Positions 8,349-17,487 of a DNA stretch of 64,000 nt are shown piece by piece (position 1 is the stretch's first letter; each line of letters opens with the position of its first letter). The notes beneath the pieces were generated by a model. That model did no database searches, was not told the origin of the DNA, and saw nothing but the letters and a program-made list of their open reading frames with translations. Source of the stretch: Bacteroidota bacterium (lineage in GTDB: Bacteria > Bacteroidota > Bacteroidia > 2-12-FULL-35-15); contig JAOQAG010000049.1 of NCBI GenBank assembly GCA_025963715.1, positions 91,661 through 155,660 on the forward strand. The letters run 5' to 3'. The translations under genes were made by a program, and so were the position numbers.

Positions 8349-10337
8349 TTATTCAGTGATCACCAACCGCTGAATGTTTGCTTTGCCATCCGTGATCAGG
8401 GTGATGAAATAAATTCCTGATCTCAGATTATAATTTTTCGCATTAAAAATGTATTTGTAATTTCCTGCAGCCTGCTCTGTATTGGCCAGTTCCGCCACTT
8501 TTACACCTAACACATTGTATACACCTAATGATACATTTGCGTGATCCGCGATGGAATATTCAATAGTTGTATTGGAATTTGACGGGTTTGGATAAACATT
8601 CATAGCGCTTGTAAGTGCTTTGTGCGCTGCAATCCCGGTGGTTACATCAACATAATATATAGAATTTGTATCTGCCACATAATTTTGATTTATAAAATCA
8701 GTATGTGTTGCATCGATTGTTACATCGCGTGTTGAATCTCTTACCAATCCCGGAATATCTACATAAATAGTATAATGTTCACCTGCAGTATTTAAAGGAA
8801 CATTTGTAAACGTATAGGTTCCTGCCGGATCCGATGTAGTAGTACTTGCTACCATTTGTCCGCCCGGATTGCGTCCGAGCTTCACGTCAATTCCCGGGAT
8901 CGGTTCGCCCGGTACACGTAAAAAGCCATGGCCTTCCGTGATTAGTCCTGAGATGGTTCCCGGCCCGCTGGTTGGAGGTACCTCCACCATATTCACGTTA
9001 ACGTCATCGCCACCTGCCGCACAGCCATGGCTTAATACCGTTGCAGAATCCCACAGGTATTGGTCTCCGTAATAGGTTGGGACCAGCGTTGGATAAATAG
9101 CATTATCCGGATAAATTTCTATCAGGTAATTATTATGATTAACAGCAAAAAAATGGAAATCGCCGCCTGTACCTATTGTTGAGAACTGTACTGTATCAAA
9201 CGTCATGTTAATGGGTTCGTATCTGTACAAAACGGCTGTGTTGATTCCGCTTGTCAGCAATCCGCCGGAATATACCGCCTGTCCGGAAATATCCGTACTG
9301 GCAGTAACGGACACGCCGGTTGAATTACCTGCACCACAGCCGTTGGCATCCACCACCGAAACAGTATATGAAGTCCCCGTTACCGGTGCAAAATGCATGG
9401 TATCCGTTCCCGGGATGGATGTTGATCCGTCGTTCCAGGTAAAGGTAAACGGAGGAACACCGCCGCTAGTCACATTGGCGTATACCATTGCCGTATCTCC
9501 ATAGCAGATGGATTGAAACGGGCCTGCTGTAAGTGTGATGAATGAAGGGGAATTAACAGATGCGCTTACAACAGCTGAACAGCCGAAAGAGTTACTGATA
9601 GAAACCGAATAGGTTCCTGCACAAAGGCCGCTTGCCACATTAGTAGTGCTGCTGGCGCCAAACCAGGTATACGTATACGGGCCCGTTGGTGATAGTGTAA
9701 CCGAACCATTGCAGGAGCCTGCGCAGCTAGGGTTATTGCTTGTTGGTGTAATGGTTGGTACTCCTGGATTTACAGTGATTACAGCTGCATCAGTTGCAGT
9801 ACAGCCAGCGGCAGTTCCGGTTATCGTTACGGTAAATGTTCCGGGTGCGCTGAAAACATGCCCTGTGCTTGCTAATGTGTCGGTATTTCCATCGCCAAAG
9901 TTCCAGGTATAGGAAGCGCCGCTTGTGGTTGGAGTGGAAAAGGTAGTATATGAATTCTGGCAAACAGCCTCGTCCATCCCAGCATTTGCAGTTGGAAGCG
10001 CGTTTACCGTCACCACCACCACATCGGTAGCTGTGTTTGATAAGTTATCGGTAACACTCACCGTGTAAGTAGTGGTGCTTCCCGGACTAGCCAAAGGATT
10101 TGCTGCAGATGGATCACTTAATCCCGTTATAGGCGACCATGTATAAGTATAGGTACCGCCTCCGAAAGTAGCAGTTGGCGAACCGCCAATAACACTGCTG
10201 TTACCGGCACAAATGGTTACATCAAATCCTGCATCTGCTGCTAAAGGCTGTGCAAGTGCATGAAGACCTGCGGTCATCAATCCAAAGAACACGAGTAATG
10301 CTTTGGATTTTTTGATCCGGTTATAATAGTTTGTCAT
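8349..10337 (-). CDS. Secreted T9SS type-A protein with PKD domain
   Basis: A 662-residue exported protein. I chose the ATG at 10337 (MTNYYNRIKKSKALLVFFG) because it begins directly at a signal peptide ending LHALAQ; the longer frame to 10415 would overlap the upstream stop. SprB-like/PKD-type modules follow (NAGMDEAVCQ ... WNFGDG, about 110-190), then a carboxypeptidase-regulatory-like fold (PIPGIDVKLGRNPGGQMV) and a T9SS sorting tail beginning VYPNPSNSNTTIEYS in the last 80 residues. The tail sends the protein across the outer membrane and is normally removed. Its second half is closely related to the next gene upstream, 37 bases away, so the two are tandem paralogues and probably one operon. 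Ligand or enzyme activity is unknown. Confidence 0.88.
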   Translation of the reverse strand: MTNYYNRIKKSKALLVFFGLMTAGLHALAQPLAADAGFDVTICAGNSSVIGGSPTATFGGGTYTYTWSPITGLSDPSAANPLASPGSTTTYTVSVTDNLSNTATDVVVVTVNALPTANAGMDEAVCQNSYTTFSTPTTSGASYTWNFGDGNTDTLASTGHVFSAPGTFTVTITGTAAGCTATDAAVITVNPGVPTITPTSNNPSCAGSCNGSVTLSPTGPYTYTWFGASSTTNVASGLCAGTYSVSISNSFGCSAVVSASVNSPSFITLTAGPFQSICYGDTAMVYANVTSGGVPPFTFTWNDGSTSIPGTDTMHFAPVTGTSYTVSVVDANGCGAGNSTGVSVTASTDISGQAVYSGGLLTSGINTAVLYRYEPINMTFDTVQFSTIGTGGDFHFFAVNHNNYLIEIYPDNAIYPTLVPTYYGDQYLWDSATVLSHGCAAGGDDVNVNMVEVPPTSGPGTISGLITEGHGFLRVPGEPIPGIDVKLGRNPGGQMVASTTTSDPAGTYTFTNVPLNTAGEHYTIYVDIPGLVRDSTRDVTIDATHTDFINQNYVADTNSIYYVDVTTGIAAHKALTSAMNVYPNPSNSNTTIEYSIADHANVSLGVYNVLGVKVAELANTEQAAGNYKYIFNAKNYNLRSGIYFITLITDGKANIQRLVITE

Positions 10338-10374
10338 TTGTAGAGTATAAATAGTGTTTAGTTTATCCTGCTTT

Positions 10375-13300
10375 TTATTCCGTGACAACAATCCGGCGAA
10401 TGCTTGTTTTGCCATTCACGATCAGTGTTACAAAATACACCCCGGAATTTAATCCGGCGTTTTTGTCGCTGATATTATATTTATACGTTCCCGCCTGCTG
10501 ATGTGTATTTGCCAGTTCTGTAACTTTTATACCCAGTACATTGTAAATACCCAACGATACTTCCGCATCTTTATCAATGCTGTATTCAACCGTTGCATCT
10601 CCTTTTGAAGGGTTTGGATACACATTCAGTTTGTTATCGTTTTTAGTAAGTGATTGCACGCCTACGCCCGCATCCGGTACATAATGAACAGTGGTGGAAT
10701 CAACAACATAATTCAGGTAATTGTAATAAAAATCAGCAGAGTCAACCGTAAACGTGTACGATGAATCTCTTCCTAATCCCGGAACATCGGCATACACGGT
10801 ATAATTTCCGTAAGCAACATTCGCAAAGGAATATTCACCCGTACCGTTAGTAGTAGTGCTTGTTACCATTTGTCCGCCCGGGTTACGTCCCAGCTTCACA
10901 TCAATTCCCGGGATCGGTTCCCCGCGCTCATGTGAGCCGCCCATGGTTGGATAACCCGGATGCGAATCATATCCCGGCCCTTTTATAATTTGTCCGTGAA
11001 GATATCCCGGACCAGTTCCAAAACTTACCTGTTCGGTAGCAGCAATGTTAAAGGTATCTGCCATCATACAATCGTGCGTTACAATGGTTGCCGAATCCCA
11101 CAAAAAGCTGTTGCCGTAATATGTTGGAACAAGCGTAGAGAAAGCAGCAGCAGGGAACACTTCGATCAGGTATGTAAAATGATCGATTGCGGTGAAATGA
11201 TAATTTCCTGCACCGTCAGTGGTAGAAACCTGCACCGTATCAAAGTGTACAAGAAACGGCTCGTATTTATAGATCACCACATTGCTTCCGCTGACGTTTC
11301 CGCCGGTGTAGGAAATATGTCCGTAAATATCCGTGCTTGCATTTACATTGATGTTGGTATTGTTTGTTTTAGAACAGCCGAATGCATCCGATACCGTTAA
11401 TCCATAATTGGTAGTAGTTGCAGGACTTACCGTTTCAGATAAGCTGCTCGCCCCGTTTGTCCATAAATAGCTGAACGGAGCTGTTCCACCCGTTACAATT
11501 CCGGCAATGGTTGCCGAGTCGCCATGACAAATAGTTTGATCCGCTCCGGCATTTACCATCAGTGCAGCGTCCATGTAAATGGTAACCGAATCCTGTGTGT
11601 AGCATCCGGAAACGCTATCGTTTACAGAATAAACAGTAGTTGCAGCCGGGAATGCAGTTACGCTAAAACCGCTGGTGCTGCTTAATGCAGCAGCCGGTGA
11701 CCAGGTTGGATTAACCGCTCCTGTTACGTTTAAAGCAGCAGTACCGCCTGCACAAAGTGAATCGGAACTTGCGGTAATATGGATCGATGGAACTACAATT
11801 GTATCATTGATTTGTGAAGAGCAGCCTGCATTATTAGTTGCCATTAATGTATAGATCGTGGTGCCGGATGAAGGTATTACTTCCGGGCTTGCAATAGTAG
11901 AAGAAGAAAGCCCTGTGGATGGTGTCCAGGATAATGTTAAGATCGTATCGGCAACAGAAAGCTGCATACTCCAGCCTTTGATAATTCCCTGATCGCCAGC
12001 GGCATAATCGCTCACAGCCAGGATCCAGTTACCATCGGCCGGACCGGAAAAACTGTTGAATCCGCCCTGTGGTGCATACGTGCCTGTGAAAGGTGCAGTG
12101 GATGCTGTAATATCGTTGAGGCTGGCTGCAGCAAAAACGGTTCCGATGTAATTATCCCCGCTGTCGCCATTACGATATGATAATTGTGTATAAGAACCGT
12201 CCGGCGCATATACGCCAAGCTCGATATCTCCGTCATACGTATGATACAAACTATCGATCGTTACCGAAACGATGGCTGCAGCTGCAAGATCATTGATGCC
12301 CGAAACGGCAATTGTATCATAAGAACTTTGGCTGTCAAAAATACTGTCGCTTGCCGTTTTATGTATCGGTGCTTGATTTACGCGATAATTGGAAGCAACC
12401 TGGTTGAGCAGCGAAGTGCTGTCGCCTAAACAAATTATTGCGTGTTGCGTATATGGTGTTACCACACCAATGGTAGGAACATTGTTTGCTGTTACTTTAA
12501 CTGTATCGGAATTGGTACATCCACTCGCATCTGTAACGAAACAATAATAGAGTATTCCTATTGGCGAACCATTAACATTGGTTGTTTGTGTAGTATCGCC
12601 GTTGCTCCAGCTGAACGCTGTTCCCGGGCCTGCATTTAATAGTACAGATTGGTTGGAACAGATCGTTTGGTCTGATCCAAGATCGATTACCGGTGGTGTA
12701 CCCAGGCAGGTTCTCCAGATTTCGCCGCCGTTGGAAGTGGGAGGTGAGCCACCGCGGAGAGTCGCTTTTTCGGCGAGGGTATTGGGGTGTGTTGCAAGTA
12801 GTGTTACGCCCCCTTGTAGCTGGTTTTGGGTGGAAGCATACATGTTATTACCAAATGCGGTAAGCTGTGCATATTGTCCGTCGTCGCCGAGGGAACCAAA
12901 GCCATTGGTTTCAGAGCTTGTGAATGCTAAGCCATCTGCGCTTTTGTACACAGCACCCATGTAACCATCACCATTATTCATGGCTACCCATAAATTAGTG
13001 TTTTCCACTGTAAAAGAGGTAATGCGTTGGTAACCCATAAATTGTGATACCATTGTCCATGTACTGTCGTCATTGGAGCGCCAGATCTGCGGGCCTGTAG
13101 TATAGTTGTAAGATGACACATACAAATAGCCGTTATAATCCGCCATGGCAGTCAGTTCCTGGTTTCCATTATCACTAAAACCCAGGCCTACATGCATATT
13201 CTGAGCCCAGTTTCTCCCATCAGTACTGCTGTATAAGGCATTACTTGTGGTTGTGAAATAAAATTTGTTATTATAAACCCATGTAGCATTAATGCTTTGA

Positions 13301-13863
13301 TACGTATTGTATAAATCCAGCACAGTATCCCAGGTGCCCGAAAGATTTTGCGGATCATTGCTGTCATACGCTGCGCGCATGATCCTGTCGCCGTAATAAT
13401 CTTTTTCAACCACATAAATACTATCAACCGTACCTGATCCCTTAAAGGCAGTCAGGTTGGTAAGCTCGCCGGAATAGCCATCGTAGATATCGGTCCATGT
13501 ATTTCCATCAAACGAACGGTACACTTGTGCAGGTGTAATTCCGGACGAATAGGTAGAAGCATAGATATAGCCGCCACCTTCTGCAGTAGTTGCAAAGCTG
13601 CGCATTCCAAAAATGGATGGCGAAGAAAATTTACGCTGCCAGGAGCCGTAATTTCCGGTTGCTGAACTGTAGATCGCTGCTGTATCATCACCGCAACCTG
13701 CATACAGGTTGCCTTTAAATACATGGAGGGATTGAATACTACTGTTGTTGGCATCGCCAAATCCGCCTTTAAGGGATGGTGTCCAAAGATCTTGTGCAAA
13801 CATAGCATTTGCAGAAAGCACAAATAAAATTGCGCTTACACATTTTAGTAAAGTTGTTTTCAT
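10375..13863 (-). CDS. Large secreted T9SS type-A protein with P-domain
   Basis: A 1162-residue secreted protein starting at the ATG at 13863 (MKTTLLKCVSAILFVLSA, signal peptide ending AMFAQ); the extra 30 codons to 13953 have no signal-peptide logic. Residues about 25-390 form a repeated beta-propeller-like fold with WTP/YSSxxG exo-sialidase-like motifs, followed by Ig/PKD-like modules, a proprotein-convertase P-domain (about 480-650, YDGDIELGVYAPDG ... GNWILAVSDYAAGDQG), further SprB-like modules, and a T9SS tail (VYPNPSKGDATVEYS). The stretch PIPGIDVKLGRNPGGQMV is shared with the downstream paralogue. P-domains usually accompany subtilisin-like proteases, but no protease domain is present here, so it is probably an adhesin or scaffold. 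Confidence 0.88.
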   Translation of the reverse strand: MKTTLLKCVSAILFVLSANAMFAQDLWTPSLKGGFGDANNSSIQSLHVFKGNLYAGCGDDTAAIYSSATGNYGSWQRKFSSPSIFGMRSFATTAEGGGYIYASTYSSGITPAQVYRSFDGNTWTDIYDGYSGELTNLTAFKGSGTVDSIYVVEKDYYGDRIMRAAYDSNDPQNLSGTWDTVLDLYNTYQSINATWVYNNKFYFTTTSNALYSSTDGRNWAQNMHVGLGFSDNGNQELTAMADYNGYLYVSSYNYTTGPQIWRSNDDSTWTMVSQFMGYQRITSFTVENTNLWVAMNNGDGYMGAVYKSADGLAFTSSETNGFGSLGDDGQYAQLTAFGNNMYASTQNQLQGGVTLLATHPNTLAEKATLRGGSPPTSNGGEIWRTCLGTPPVIDLGSDQTICSNQSVLLNAGPGTAFSWSNGDTTQTTNVNGSPIGILYYCFVTDASGCTNSDTVKVTANNVPTIGVVTPYTQHAIICLGDSTSLLNQVASNYRVNQAPIHKTASDSIFDSQSSYDTIAVSGINDLAAAAIVSVTIDSLYHTYDGDIELGVYAPDGSYTQLSYRNGDSGDNYIGTVFAAASLNDITASTAPFTGTYAPQGGFNSFSGPADGNWILAVSDYAAGDQGIIKGWSMQLSVADTILTLSWTPSTGLSSSTIASPEVIPSSGTTIYTLMATNNAGCSSQINDTIVVPSIHITASSDSLCAGGTAALNVTGAVNPTWSPAAALSSTSGFSVTAFPAATTVYSVNDSVSGCYTQDSVTIYMDAALMVNAGADQTICHGDSATIAGIVTGGTAPFSYLWTNGASSLSETVSPATTTNYGLTVSDAFGCSKTNNTNINVNASTDIYGHISYTGGNVSGSNVVIYKYEPFLVHFDTVQVSTTDGAGNYHFTAIDHFTYLIEVFPAAAFSTLVPTYYGNSFLWDSATIVTHDCMMADTFNIAATEQVSFGTGPGYLHGQIIKGPGYDSHPGYPTMGGSHERGEPIPGIDVKLGRNPGGQMVTSTTTNGTGEYSFANVAYGNYTVYADVPGLGRDSSYTFTVDSADFYYNYLNYVVDSTTVHYVPDAGVGVQSLTKNDNKLNVYPNPSKGDATVEYSIDKDAEVSLGIYNVLGIKVTELANTHQQAGTYKYNISDKNAGLNSGVYFVTLIVNGKTSIRRIVVTE

Positions 13864-13997
13864 TTTTTCCAAAAAATTTGTCGCTAAAATAATCCTTTTT
13901 GACGAATAAAATGCAAAAGCAAAGGGAGAAAATCGAATATTTTGTGAGTTCATTTTATGTTAAATAGCGGAAACTTTTTTGTGAAAATGCACTTGCC

Positions 13998-14106
13998 GGA
14001 AACGTTGAAAACAAAAAACGTTTCTTTTTTGTTACTGTAAATCAAATAGTTATGATTTTTGTCTAAAAATAATTGAATGGAAACGTTGGAAATAAAAAAT
14101 GTTTCC
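13998..14106. promoter_or_regulatory. Pair of 28-bp dyads, likely TetR operators
   Basis: Two 28-base sites (13998-14025 and 14079-14106) share the form GGAAACGTTGrAAAyAAAAA followed by AyGTTTCy; each is an imperfect palindrome GGAAAC...GTTTCC. Their starts are 81 bases apart, about eight helical turns, directly ahead of the TetR ATG at 14140. Their position and symmetry suit binding by the adjacent repressor and possible looping. Confidence 0.65.
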
Positions 14107-14139
14107 ATAGTTTTGCGGCGAAATTTTTTAGACTACTCA

Positions 14140-14754
14140 ATGGAAACAAAAGACAGAATTTTAAAAGGCGCCGAAGAGCTGTTTTTTAAATATGGGATCA
14201 AAAGCGTGACAATGGATGATATTGCCAGGCACCTGGCAATTTCCAAAAAAACCATTTATCAGTATTTCGAAGATAAAAATGAAATGGTGGAAACGCTCAT
14301 GACCATCAGCTTAAAAAAGGATGAATGTGAATTTAAACAAATTCAGCAGGAATCGGAAAACGTGATCGTGGAGGTGTTCAATATGATGAAACACATGGGA
14401 ATGATGTTTTCGAAAGTAAATCCCAATATTTTTTACGACCTGCAGAAATATCATCCCAATGCATGGAAACAGTTTACAGCATTCAAGCACGATTGCATGG
14501 CCAAAATGGTGGAAGATTCCATTGAACGCGGCATTAAGGAAGGTTTGGTGCGTACCGATCTGAATGGCAGGGTGCTGGCGCGTTTGCGGATAGAGGAAGT
14601 GGAGCTGGGATTGAACTCGCAGATCTTTCCGCCGGATCAGTTTAAGATACTGGATGTACAAATGGCCATGATCGATCATTTTTTACACGGTATCTGCACG
14701 TTGAAAGGCCACCGGATGATCAACAAATACAAACAACTGACAGAAGAAGAATAA
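14140..14754 (+). CDS. TetR/AcrR-family transcriptional regulator
   Basis: A 204-residue regulator. The ATG at 14140 is chosen because METKDRILKGAEELFFKYGI is the usual start of the family's DNA-binding domain; the frame opens earlier (14077) but those codons overlap the putative operator at 14079-14106. The helix-turn-helix is clear (about 20-48, SVTMDDIARHLAISKKTIYQYF), followed by a divergent all-helical ligand domain. It precedes a tolC-adaptor-RND operon on the same strand, so it most likely represses its own gene and the pump and is released by a pump substrate. The substrate cannot be inferred from sequence. Confidence 0.9.
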   Translation: METKDRILKGAEELFFKYGIKSVTMDDIARHLAISKKTIYQYFEDKNEMVETLMTISLKKDECEFKQIQQESENVIVEVFNMMKHMGMMFSKVNPNIFYDLQKYHPNAWKQFTAFKHDCMAKMVEDSIERGIKEGLVRTDLNGRVLARLRIEEVELGLNSQIFPPDQFKILDVQMAMIDHFLHGICTLKGHRMINKYKQLTEEE

Positions 14755-14780
14755 CCTTCCTGCTCCGCCTGGGCGGATTC

Positions 14781-14832
14781 GGAGGATAAAACAAAAAATA
14801 ACACAACAAACTAAACAAACAACAAACATATT
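14781..14832 (+). repeat. Duplicated leader sequence, copy 1 (before tolC)
   Basis: GGAGGATAAAACAAA and ACAACAAACTAAACAA and CAAACATAT appear in this order here and again at 16214-16259 before the adaptor gene. The two stretches are G/T-poor, A/C-rich and end 9 and 5 bases before the ATG of their genes. Confidence 0.7.
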
Positions 14833-14841
14833 TATAACAGT

Positions 14842-16191
14842 ATGAAAAAAATAGTGATAGTAATTGGGTTGGGAATGGCTGCACTTCAAACTTTTGCGCA
14901 GGCAAAGGATAGTGCGGCATATTCCTTTTCATTACAGCAGTCCATTGATTTCGCGATGCAGAACCAGTCCAGCGTAAAAAATGCTGTGATTGATGAACAG
15001 CTCTCACACCAAAAAGTGAATGAGCTGTTGGGAGCCGGACTTCCACAAATTAATTCGAGTTTCGATTTTAAAGATTTCCTGGAAATTCCGACATCGTTTA
15101 TTCCGGCTGAAATTTTCGGAGGTCCTCCGGGAACATTTGCTGCGGTTAAATTCGGAACACAATACCAGGCAACTGCCGGACTGGATGCTTCGCAGTTGAT
15201 TTTCAGCGGCGATTATTTTTTAGGATTAAAAGCTTCCAAAGTATTGGTAGAACTGAGCCAGAAAGGTACGCAGCGTACAAAAATTGAAGTAGCAACCGCT
15301 GTAAGCAAAGCGTATTACAATGTGCTGATCGGTAATGAGCGCATGAAATTAATGGATGCAAACATTGCGCGTTTGAAAAAAGCGATGGACGATACCAAAG
15401 CATTGTTTGATAACGGCTTTGCAGAGAAAATCGATTTCGACCGCTTAACAGTTACTTACAATAACTTATTGGTGGAGCAGGAAAAAGTGCGCCGCTTACT
15501 GGCGATTGGCACTTATCTGCTGAAATACCAAATGGGAATGCCAATGAGTTCGCAGCTTACATTAACCGACAAGCTGGAAGATGTAAAGTTTGATGCAACG
15601 AGTAATGTATCCGCACAAAAATTTGATTACAACAAACGTGTGGAATATAATTTATACGATGTGCAGTTCCGGTTGGCAAAACTGGATCTGAAACGCCAGA
15701 AATATGCATATCTGCCAACAGCAGCAGCGTATGCCAGCTTAAGCGGATCGGCACAGCGCATAGACTTTGATGTGTATGATATGCACAGGCCCTGGTACCC
15801 AACCGCATTGGTTGGTGCAACCGTGAAGATGCCGATTTTTACCGGGATGGCACGGAGCGCCCGCACACAACAGGCGAAACTATCGGTAATGAAAGCCGAA
15901 AATAATTTGGAATTCATCAAACAATCCATTGATCTGGAATTAGCTTCTTCTTCAACAGGTTTGGAAAATGCAGCGGCATCGCTGGAGATCCAAAAGAAAA
16001 ATATTGAGATCGCGGAAGATGTGTACCGCGTATCAAAAATAAAATTTGAACAAGGGGTTGGTTCCAACCTGGAAATGGTAACTGCCGAAACAACATTAAA
16101 AGAAGCACAAACCAATTATTACAATGCACTGTTTGATGCGATCGTGTCTAAAATAGATTTTGACAAAGCAAACGGAACGCTCATAAAATAA
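14842..16191 (+). CDS. TolC-family outer-membrane efflux protein
   Basis: A 449-residue outer-membrane factor with signal peptide (MKKIVIVIGLGMAALQTFAQ) and two OEP repeats (about 25-230 and 240-440) of the long helical-hairpin type typical of TolC (for example VEVATAVSKAYYNVL-like helix, residues about 145-165, and ENAAASLEIQKKNIEIAEDV near 375). It would form the trimeric exit duct that docks on the adaptor and RND pump encoded next. The adaptor follows after 73 bases that repeat part of this gene's own leader. Regulation is probably by the TetR-family protein immediately upstream (87-base gap). Confidence 0.92.
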   Translation: MKKIVIVIGLGMAALQTFAQAKDSAAYSFSLQQSIDFAMQNQSSVKNAVIDEQLSHQKVNELLGAGLPQINSSFDFKDFLEIPTSFIPAEIFGGPPGTFAAVKFGTQYQATAGLDASQLIFSGDYFLGLKASKVLVELSQKGTQRTKIEVATAVSKAYYNVLIGNERMKLMDANIARLKKAMDDTKALFDNGFAEKIDFDRLTVTYNNLLVEQEKVRRLLAIGTYLLKYQMGMPMSSQLTLTDKLEDVKFDATSNVSAQKFDYNKRVEYNLYDVQFRLAKLDLKRQKYAYLPTAAAYASLSGSAQRIDFDVYDMHRPWYPTALVGATVKMPIFTGMARSARTQQAKLSVMKAENNLEFIKQSIDLELASSSTGLENAAASLEIQKKNIEIAEDVYRVSKIKFEQGVGSNLEMVTAETTLKEAQTNYYNALFDAIVSKIDFDKANGTLIK

Positions 16192-16213
16192 AACCCTGCG
16201 GAATCTTAACGCA

Positions 16214-16259
16214 GGAGGATAAAACAAACAACAAACTAAACAACAACAGCAAACATATA
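16214..16259 (+). repeat. Duplicated leader sequence, copy 2 (before adaptor)
   Basis: Second copy of the A/C-rich leader found at 14781-14832, again starting GGAGGATAAAACAAA and ending in AAACATAT. It is followed by GGAG 5 bases before the ATG. Confidence 0.7.
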
Positions 16260-16264
16260 AGGAG

Positions 16265-17395
16265 ATGAAAAAAATAGTTATTCTAATACCCGTATTAACA
16301 CTTTCAATCATAGCTTGTCATCCGGAAGATAAAAAAGCAAAGCTGGAAGCACTGAAAAAAGAGGAAGGCGATATCCGGACGAAGATCCAGGGTTTGCAAA
16401 CGAACCTTGACAGCTTGCAGGCGCAGGAAAAACGCCTGGGTGGCGATTCTGTACAAAAAGCATTACCGGTTGCGATCGTGAGCCTGAAACCGGAAACGTT
16501 TAAAAACTTTATTGATATCCAGGGACGTGTGGATGCAGATGAGAATGTGAGCTTAAGCACTGAGATGCCGGGAACGGTTACAAAAATAAATGTGAAAGTG
16601 GGAGATGAAGTATCTGTAGGAGAAGTATTGGCAGAAACAGATGCACGCGCCATCAATCAGCAGATCTCTGATTTGCAGACGAACACCGAGCTGATAAACC
16701 AGATCTATGACAAGCAAAAAAATCTGTGGGATCAGAAGATCGGAACAGAGATCCAGTACCTGCAGGCGAAAACAAACAAAGAAAGCATGAACAAAAAAAT
16801 GGCAGCGCTGCAGGAACAATTACGCATGAGCAAAATCATTTCGCCGATCAGCGGAAATGTGGATGCTGTGGATCTGAAGCTCGGACAAACAGTTTCTCCG
16901 GGATATCCTGTGATCCGCGTGATCAATTATTCCAACTTAAAAGTGAAAGCGGATGTAGCGGAAAGCTATGCATCAAAAATCATGAAAGGAACGGATGTAA
17001 TTGTTCGTTTTCCTGATACAAATGATTCCGTTCTGGCAAAAGTAAATTTTGTGTCGCGCGCTATCAATAGCAGCAGCCGTACATTCAATGTGGAAGTATT
17101 GCTGGATAATAAAACGCAATATCATCCGAACATGATCGCACGTTTAAGCATCAACGATTACCAATCGGCAACACCTGCAATTGTGGTTCCGATCAATGTA
17201 ATACAGAAAGATGAGAACGGCGCATCCTACGTATTTGTAGCGAATGGCACGGTTGCTAAAAAAGTGATCGTTAAAGTGGGCAGACAATACAATGGTAAAT
17301 CCGAAGTCATATCAGGATTAAAAGAAGGCGATCAGCTGATCGTAAGCGGATACGATCTTGTAAACGAAGGCGATCCTGTTTCTTTCACAAAATAA
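16265..17395 (+). CDS. RND efflux periplasmic adaptor lipoprotein (MFP)
   Basis: A 376-residue membrane-fusion protein with a lipoprotein signal peptide; the lipobox SIIAC puts the lipidated cysteine at residue 18. An N-terminal coiled coil (about 22-60) is followed by the biotinyl/lipoyl-like half (GTVTKINVKVGDEVSVGEVL, about 98-117), an alpha-hairpin (about 125-185), the second lipoyl half and the beta-barrel and membrane-proximal domains. It bridges the RND pump and the TolC-like duct encoded on either side. The early coiled coil before the barrel is longer than in AcrA. Confidence 0.93.
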   Translation: MKKIVILIPVLTLSIIACHPEDKKAKLEALKKEEGDIRTKIQGLQTNLDSLQAQEKRLGGDSVQKALPVAIVSLKPETFKNFIDIQGRVDADENVSLSTEMPGTVTKINVKVGDEVSVGEVLAETDARAINQQISDLQTNTELINQIYDKQKNLWDQKIGTEIQYLQAKTNKESMNKKMAALQEQLRMSKIISPISGNVDAVDLKLGQTVSPGYPVIRVINYSNLKVKADVAESYASKIMKGTDVIVRFPDTNDSVLAKVNFVSRAINSSSRTFNVEVLLDNKTQYHPNMIARLSINDYQSATPAIVVPINVIQKDENGASYVFVANGTVAKKVIVKVGRQYNGKSEVISGLKEGDQLIVSGYDLVNEGDPVSFTK

Positions 17396-17487
17396 ATTTC
17401 TGGCAACAGAAATTTTTGAAAACAATTGATTTAACTGATATCACTAATCGGTGCTTTGCGCCATTGTGCTGAAAAAATAAAACAACT

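Noticed and set aside
10375..13953. Longer version of the P-domain T9SS protein
   Set aside because: The added 30 codons put a polar stretch in front of a good signal peptide; start set at 13863.
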